The position numbers and the translations under genes are program-made. From Polyodon spathula (taxonomy: Eukaryota > Chordata > Actinopteri > Acipenseriformes > Polyodontidae), in assembly GCF_017654505.1 (NCBI RefSeq), contig NC_054558.1, positions 14,774,765-14,838,764 of the forward strand: a stretch of DNA of 64,000 nucleotides, read 5' to 3'. Shown here piece by piece: positions 58,201-64,000 of this stretch (its first letter is position 1; the number at the start of each line of letters is the position of its first letter). Below the pieces are notes generated by a model that was not told the origin of the DNA, ran no database searches, and saw only the letters and a program-made list of their open reading frames with translations.

Positions 58201-61200
58201 CCCAGAGTCAGGGCTCTAATGGAGCTGCTTATACATGTGTGTGTGTCACCCTTACATTACTTCGTATTTCTAGAGAACTGCTTGTCCAGCTTTGATGAAA
58301 CATGGTTATTCTTTTGACGCATTACTGAGAATATCTGAATCTGGGAGTAGAAAGCCATAAACATGGCCATCGTGGGGGCAAAGAGTGACTTTAGCCTATT
58401 TAATACAGTACAGCTATGGCCAAAAGTTTTACATCACCTCAAATTTTAGGATTGAAACATCATTTAAAATATAATATGAACATAATTTAGATCTTTTATT
58501 TAATATCATGTAATCAAAGAAACTACAAAATTATACTGCAAAAGTCTACCAGAAGCTATAATAGTACAGTATTTCACGTTAGATTTTGAAATGTAAAAGT
58601 ACGTTTTCACTGCGCCTTAAAAACAGTATTCAACAGGTAGTACCTAACAGGTGCGTCAGTCTCCATAAATACACAGGTAACACGCCACAGAACAGATATC
58701 ACGCTGTACAGCTGCTCTGTTTTTGTAACTTCTGTTTGGGTACCCTTTTTTGGTGAGATCTGTAACTGGTGTTTGGTTGGCTCCATATGCGGGTGGCATG
58801 CCCTTTGCCCGAGTGACAAGGAGGAGGTTGTTTGTGATGCAGGTGAGGGGGTTACGAGATTTCACTTGATAAAAACAAAGGTCGTTGTCCCGAGCCTTGC
58901 AATAAGATTAATGTAACGGGCACAGTCTTTGTGGAGCAGTGTTTGTGGGAAACTCTAGCTCTGGGTCAGAGGTCCCCAGGTCTACCCTTTGGTGTCTGAG
59001 GTGTGGTCCCTGCCTGTAAACGGGATCAGACTTTTGGGAGAAAATGTGCCAAAATATTCTGTTTAATATTGTTATTAACATTGAATGCCCAGTTATACCT
59101 GTACCTGTACATATCTGCGTATCACACAGGGAAGGAATTTAATTGGGTGTTCTGAATTAGGGAAAACACAGGGGGTAAACCAAACTCATTGTACTGTTTG
59201 TCAGACTGAACCAGATTCAAACCCAGACACAGTATGTTGTTGTCAACAAGTATGTGCTATGCAGTAAAGATTAGTAAAGTGGGACTGCTTTTTTCTATGG
59301 GTTTCTTTTTTTATGCTTGTCATGCATATTCATAAACCTGTTCCTGCCCCTCTGAACCTGATGAATCAATCAAAATGCTGAACTTTGTGACAGGAGTTGG
59401 GAACCAATGAAATGTTGTTGAACAGGTTGGATTTTAGCATTCTGACGGCATAAAAAATGTGAAATGAAAATAGTTAGTCAACACTGATTTATGACCAGCG
59501 CTAAGTTAATGAAAATATCAAAACAATCACAGTTATGTTGAGAAAAATATTCCAATTACGTAGACAACAAAGCAGAAAGCTAGGGAAAGTAATGCAAGCT
59601 ACAGCCTGTTCACTAACACTTGAAGGATTATCCTGCTATGAGTTAGTTTATCTAGTTCCTCAGCAGAACACCTTGTTCAAGGGAACCTTTGGTCAGGAGT
59701 CCTCACCAGAGTGTGTCTGATTGTGTAGATTAACTCCTTATCTGTCTGCATTGTTAATGACCTACAGTGCATAGCTGGAATCCTGCTTATCCATTGTCTT
59801 GAAAAGTGGTATTAACATGATTTTAAAATGAGTCATCGTCATGAGACTTAGTTCTTCTTCTTCTATACTACTCTGTACATACTGTTGATCTACATCATGG
59901 TCAGCAACGTTTTCATTATACTGACTGCTGAATTTTTGATTTACACTCGTGGTAGGGGATGTATGTTGCTGATGTAGTTGTTTCCGTTTTCAGTCACGTA
60001 CTTGGAACTCCACTTTAAGAATTTAGTGTAACTTCAGTGAGGCTGTGTGGTCCAGTGGTTAAAGAAGCAGGCTTGTAACCAGCTGGACCCTGGATAAAAT
60101 CTCAGCTCAGCCACTGTCTCATTGTGTGACCCTGAGCAAGTCACTTATCCTCCTTGTGATCCGTCTTTCAGGTGAGACGTTGTTGTAAGTGACTCCGCAG
60201 CTGATGCATAGTTCATCGTATCTTGTAAAGCGGAACTTTGTGATGGTGGTCCACTACGAAAGGCGCTATATAGAAATAAAGAAAGAAGAAAGATAAGTAG
60301 GTGAGAGAATGATCTCATTTGTGTACACCCTATTTATTCTCGCTTTAAACAGAGTAAACGGACCGTGATCTGGAATAAGTGCTCTAATAATCACCTTTAT
60401 GATGTGTTAGGCTGATGTAAGTAAGGGCTGGGTGGGGGAGTTGAAGGAAGGCTAGTATTAGCATGCATATCCGTGACGGCTTCCAGATGTGTTAAAATGA
60501 GGAATGGTGTAAGTTCATTATGAGTCAGGGCCTCGCCACAGGGCCTTCTTACTGACTCCAGACTCATTAAAAGCCGGATCTTGAGGAATAACAAGAGGTC
60601 AGTTTATATAAAAGGCAGCCTGGCTGGAGTGATACTGTATTCACAAACAGGCCATTGTGAAGCAGTGTCTGGCTTCACTGTGTTTTTTGTATGTTGTATA
60701 TTATGGAAATTGGCTCACATGACTAGTTGATTTGTTTAATAATAAACAAGGCCCTCTATCCTCACTTTTTACCAAATATTTTTCAGTGTAATATGGAGCT
60801 GTCGGTTTAACACACTGAATTTCGGTACTGATACATCTTAACCTCTCCAGCTTCACATGGTATGCATTCACAAGGACCAGAAGCAGCTGCTTTTCCGACT
60901 GTCCCCTAACATTACTCCCAGTGTTTACCTGGAAAACTGGGAAATTCATTTCACAGAATTTCACCTGTTTTTATGTTTTTGTAATAAACAAATTGTATAT
61001 AAAATAACTAGAAGGCATTGATTGTAACACAGTACGTACGGGGTTCCTTTATTGCAGTGGTAAAGTAGTGCTCACACCCTTCATATAAAAGAAATGAGCT
61101 CGATATGTCAGACAATTTGTATTTTGTCTGAAGAAAAAAAAAAAAAAACAGTGAGACTATAGATTTCCATAGCAGCAAGATTATGTTTTGAAAACCTTCA

Positions 61201-62135
61201 AAAATATAAACATTTGGCATATTTATTTTGAAATAAAATGTAAAATTAAAACGTGTTTAGAACTTACTTCACTGCACCAGGTTGGTAAAGTTACTGGTAA
61301 AAGGCCTTTTCGATTTAAACTCAAATAAGAGCATAATTGTACAGGTATTAGTGGTAACGTCCACCTCTGTAATCTACACAATCCAGTCCGTGTAGTGTAG
61401 TCCTCCTTTGACTCCAGGTCTCGGCACCCTAAGCACAGTGACAGTGTTACAAAACTGTACCTACACAAATAGAGCACCAGACATTAGCAAACGGTACATG
61501 CTTTTTCTTTATAAAGTGGTGACTAGTTGACTATAGTTACCTTGTCTATTGGACTGGCACACAGGTACTTGCTCCACCTCTATGTTGCAGTGTTCCTTGC
61601 TGTATGAGTGATCCATGGTTTTAAAAATGCTGAGAAACCCTAAGATAGACACAAGTGTTAAGTACATTTGTGTATCCTACAATACAGCGTTTCTGAATTT
61701 TGATTTCTTAACCAAATTACAATGTGAAGCCCTTATGAACGTTTCCCGCAATAAAAGCATATAGGAGTATAAAGGAATAGTTTAAGCATTGTAAAGCCTA
61801 TAGAGATATGGTAAAGTACCTACTCTGGGAGGGTAAACTTTGGTAAATGCCTTTGGAAAAGCATCATCAACATGGTAAACTTTAAGAAAACACGCAACCA
61901 ATATCAAGCACAAAGCCTTTGTCCTGTGATGAATTTCATGCAAGCAAGGCAAACTTTTACATGGTCTTGAACAGTACTTGTTCTCTATTTCTTCTGTAGA
62001 AAGCACAGTTTATTGCTTTGAAATGTGCAGAATATTTGAACATTTGCCCATGGAAACCCCATGCTAACTGAAATGTTCCTTTTGTTTCCAGCCAGGAATT
62101 TCAACATCCAGAAAGCAGAAGCGATGCTTCGCAAG
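51637..62135 (+). CDS. sec14l2: sec14l2-like (CRAL-TRIO lipid-binding protein), exons 1-3
   Basis: SEC14L2-4 are cytosolic lipid-transfer proteins with CRAL-TRIO-N, CRAL-TRIO and GOLD domains; SEC14L2 (supernatant protein factor) binds tocopherol and squalene. Exon 1 51637-51690 encodes [18 protein letters not shown]; exon 2 55576-55651 encodes [18 protein letters not shown] then FLLRWLR; exon 3 62092-62135 encodes [15 protein letters not shown]. Together about 57 residues, the CRAL-TRIO-N helical region, compared with about 400 in the whole protein. Splice sites CAG-GTAAGG, CTCAG/GTGAGT, TTCCAG/GTGGGA are sound and phases agree (0, 1, 0). No stop or frameshift. Start chosen by match to the family N-terminus. 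Upstream, rnf215 is divergent, as in human. The rest lies beyond the window; paralog identity (2, 3 or 4) cannot be fixed from the N-terminus. Confidence 0.85.
52641..52664. repeat. A24 tract inside an 8-bp inverted repeat
   Basis: An uninterrupted A24 run is bordered by GCATTGAT on the left and ATCAATGC on the right, a perfect 8-bp inverted repeat, in the first intron of the sec14l2-like gene. Confidence 0.85.
54003..54346. repeat. 45-bp minisatellite, about 7 copies
   Basis: The unit CCAACTCTCCCTCAATCTGT followed by ACCCCTCTATACTGTAACAG recurs about every 45 bases with few changes. Because 45 is divisible by three and units lack stops in several frames, both strands give long repetitive open frames that are not genes. 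It lies in the sec14l2-like first intron. Confidence 0.93.
55221..55272. repeat. (TAA)17 microsatellite
   Basis: ATA/AAT array in the sec14l2-like first intron; a T23 run follows near 55340. Confidence 0.93.
56601..56735 (+). mobile_element. hAT-type left end fragment
   Basis: CAGTGGTTCTCAACC at 56601 is a common hAT terminus and is followed by ACGTACCCCTTCTGTC and AAGTACCCCTTTACAA, as in short hAT derivatives. The opposite end was not found in the window. Confidence 0.4.
57300..57900. mobile_element. CR1/L3-like LINE fragment
   Basis: Blocks in order: ATTCCTTTAAGCCCTGGGAT, GTTGCTCTTCGCTGGACTC, ATAACCTCCCTGGC with TTTGTACTCTGCACTG, TGCAGATTTAACAAGCTTGC, GCAGCACACCACTGA and CTTCCTGTGTTTAACAAGC. 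This series is familiar from CR1/L3-like LINE remnants in vertebrate genomes. Decayed; strand not decided. Confidence 0.55.
60041..60296 (+). repeat. tRNA-derived SINE, tail type 2
   Basis: The head GGCTGTGTGGTCCAGTGGTT and body GAGCAAGTCACTTATCCTCC match the SINE at 25451 closely, but the 3' tail is different: AAGGCGCTATATAGAAATAA with AAGAAAG repeats, the tail class seen at 13545. It lies in the second intron of the sec14l2-like gene. Confidence 0.8.
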
Positions 62136-62489
62136 GTGGGAAGTTCTGCAAATTTTTACTTTGTGTTTTGAGACCTGTGTTTATTTTTTACAGTGAAAAA
62201 CAGTAAAAGGAGTTGCAACTAACAAAATAATTCCATAAAGAATACTTTTTGTGGGCTTCCATTCATTATGCAGGGGTCACATGTGCAGCTTTGAAAAACA
62301 TAGTATATGAAAAAGGTTTGATAACGGGTACTACATTAGTTTAAAGAAATTTCTGTTTGCAAGCCTTGCTTTGTTTGTGTTGCACTTACTTGGCCATCAC
62401 CTGACTTTCCTGTCATTACAATGACCCAGGGGGTACAAGTGTAACAGAGAACAAAGAAGAATTATGGGGGATTTGACTGAAGACATCTT

Positions 62490-62700
62490 AAATGGAGTTG
62501 ACAAAGTTAACCCTAGCCAATACTTTTAAGTGCAGCACAGAAACCAGGAGCAGAGAGTTGGAAATTTAATGGAGATAGGCTTAGGACAGAGTGTTAGACC
62601 CTTCTCCACACAGTGGTGAGGGTATGGAATGGGTTACCATGTCATGTTGTTGATGCTGAATCACTTTGATCCTTTAAGTCCCAACTTGACACCTGGCTGG
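62490..62700 (+). mobile_element. CR1-like LINE 3' end
   Basis: Contains GTTGACAAAGTTAACCCTAG, TGCAGCACAGAAACCAGG, TTAGGACAGAGTGTTAGACC and GGTATGGAATGGGTTACCAT, collinear with 28441-28725. The final tail is missing, so this copy is damaged at both ends. Confidence 0.65.
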
Positions 62701-62704
62701 CACT

Positions 62705-64000
62705 ACACTGGGTTAAAGGAAGATCTCAGTTTGCTTGTCTTGTCGGTCAATAGGGGAAGCAGCTGTTTTTTTAAACTAGTTTTTAACCACATGTTTTAAA
62801 ATGAAAGTATATTTGTGCTAGCATGTGTTTTTTTTACAAACTACACTTAATTAAGCCATGCTTGACTGTTGTTGTTATAAACTTTGATTCATCAAAGCAG
62901 ACTTTAAAAAAAAAAAAAACATTCTTAAAACTACTCATGAGTAAAAGCTTTTGTCCATTGTCTTCAAATTTGGAAGTCTTAAAAGAATGAACAATTTGTT
63001 TAAACTCTCTCTGTATGTCACAAACACACTTTAGATATCCTCTGCCCAGTTCCACATATACTGTACTCTTTATTTGATGTTTACCAGTACCAAGTTGTAC
63101 CTTTTTACAAGAACAAACAGATTAGAAGTCATTTTTTGATGAGTTGGACAACAGTTAGCCAATTTAATTACCACCAAATTATAGTGCTGCATTACCCTGT
63201 GCAGTGTTTACAAGAAGCATATTACTTTACCTTTGCTGTATCCCAGTTGTCCCTATCATAGTATTCTTTAATTTTATTGCTGATAGTTTTCATATTTGTT
63301 TTATTCACGCATCATAGGTAAAAAATAGACTACTCAATTACTTTTTTCAACTTTGACTAGAGAGATTTTTTTCTTCTAAATGTATCCCATTCATGCTGCC
63401 TCTTGCAACAATGCTGGTGCTATCTTTGAAAAAAGTGGCGTATGGGAACTGAAAACCAGCATTGTTGCAGGAGGGAGCGTGATCTGGATACACTGCCTGC
63501 AGTGGAAGACCATTTTTTCCCTGGCGAATGCAGCAGAGTAAAATGAGATATAATGCCCGCTTGATTTATTACCCATGATGTGTGATTATAAAATGTCAGC
63601 AATATGTTTTAAATGTAACTCAAGAGAGTGCTGTTTCTTCTTGGAACCATTGATAACACAGCCTTGAAAAGGCCTTTATTGCTAATCTGTGTTGGGCATT
63701 CTGTACGTGCACTCCATGCAGACAGCTCTATGTATTCACAATGATTTGGGGTTTGAAGTCAGTCATGTGGTTTCAAAGCACAAAAATCAATACTTTACTT
63801 GTTTAGCTGCTGATGTCTCAATTGTGGTTACAAAAAATCTTTTTTGTTTTCAATACATCTAAAAAGTACCTTGATATGGAATAACAGAGCAACAAGTCCA
63901 CAAGATATATGGAACTATTTTGTTAGCTGCAGTTATTTTAAGATGTGTTGATAATGCCCCTTAGATTATATATACCACTATAGGGGACCTGCAACATGAA
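62705..64000. other. sec14l2-like intron, nothing further seen
   Basis: AT-rich intronic sequence after exon 3; the next exon of the family (HVEFRKQ region) was not found before the window ends. Confidence 0.5.

Overview
The window reads as vertebrate nuclear DNA, most likely from a ray-finned fish. It has split genes with GT-AG introns, long AT-rich non-coding stretches, dense microsatellites, a 500-base run of N (10014-10513), and relics of DIRS, L2, CR1-like, Tx1/L1-type, Tc1 and hAT elements. The tRNA-derived SINE families look like those I associate with sturgeons and paddlefish (Acipenseriformes); that assignment is recall plus inference, not a search result. There is no bacterial or phage gene organisation.

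Layout. 1-2935: a degenerate DIRS-type retroelement. 3192-9480: two zona pellucida (ZP3-like) loci in tandem, both broken. The first keeps only its last two exons. The second keeps a signal-peptide exon, most of the ZP domain and an intact transmembrane/tail exon, but has stops and a frameshift in exon 2 and lacks the exons for the end of the ZP domain. Between them lie a hAT-like non-autonomous element and a Tc1-like fragment. 10514-23640: no recognisable gene; a Harbinger-like non-autonomous element sits at 19688-21043. 23640-24640: a CpG-rich, promoter-like region. 24562-37187: ascc2 on the + strand, at least 16 exons recognisable, with several frameshifts, two in-frame stops and missing exons. 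40400-41985: a full-length Tc1-like transposon with about 208-bp terminal repeats. 42182-44376: the first three exons of rnf215 on the - strand, also damaged, with no RING exon found. 44676-45710: the 3' end of a LINE with a strikingly structured tail, inserted in a trinucleotide microsatellite. 46922-49239: an intron-containing hAT transposase relic. 51637-62135: exons 1-3 of a sec14l2-like gene (+ strand), intact as far as visible and running out of the window.

How the genes relate. ASCC2, RNF215 and SEC14L2 lie in the same neighbourhood of human chromosome 22q12, with RNF215 and SEC14L2 head to head, so the right half is an ancient syntenic block. Within it ascc2 and rnf215 are decayed but unprocessed (introns kept) while sec14l2 looks alive. 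Uneven loss of this kind is expected on one copy of a duplicated genome; sturgeons and paddlefish have had extra whole-genome duplications. The most notable items are this mosaic gene death, the folded LINE tail at 44676-44774, SINEs with a shared head but different LINE-like tails (one matching an L2 relic in the same window), and a 5S-like/CR1-like chimera. I found no convincing new molecular system.
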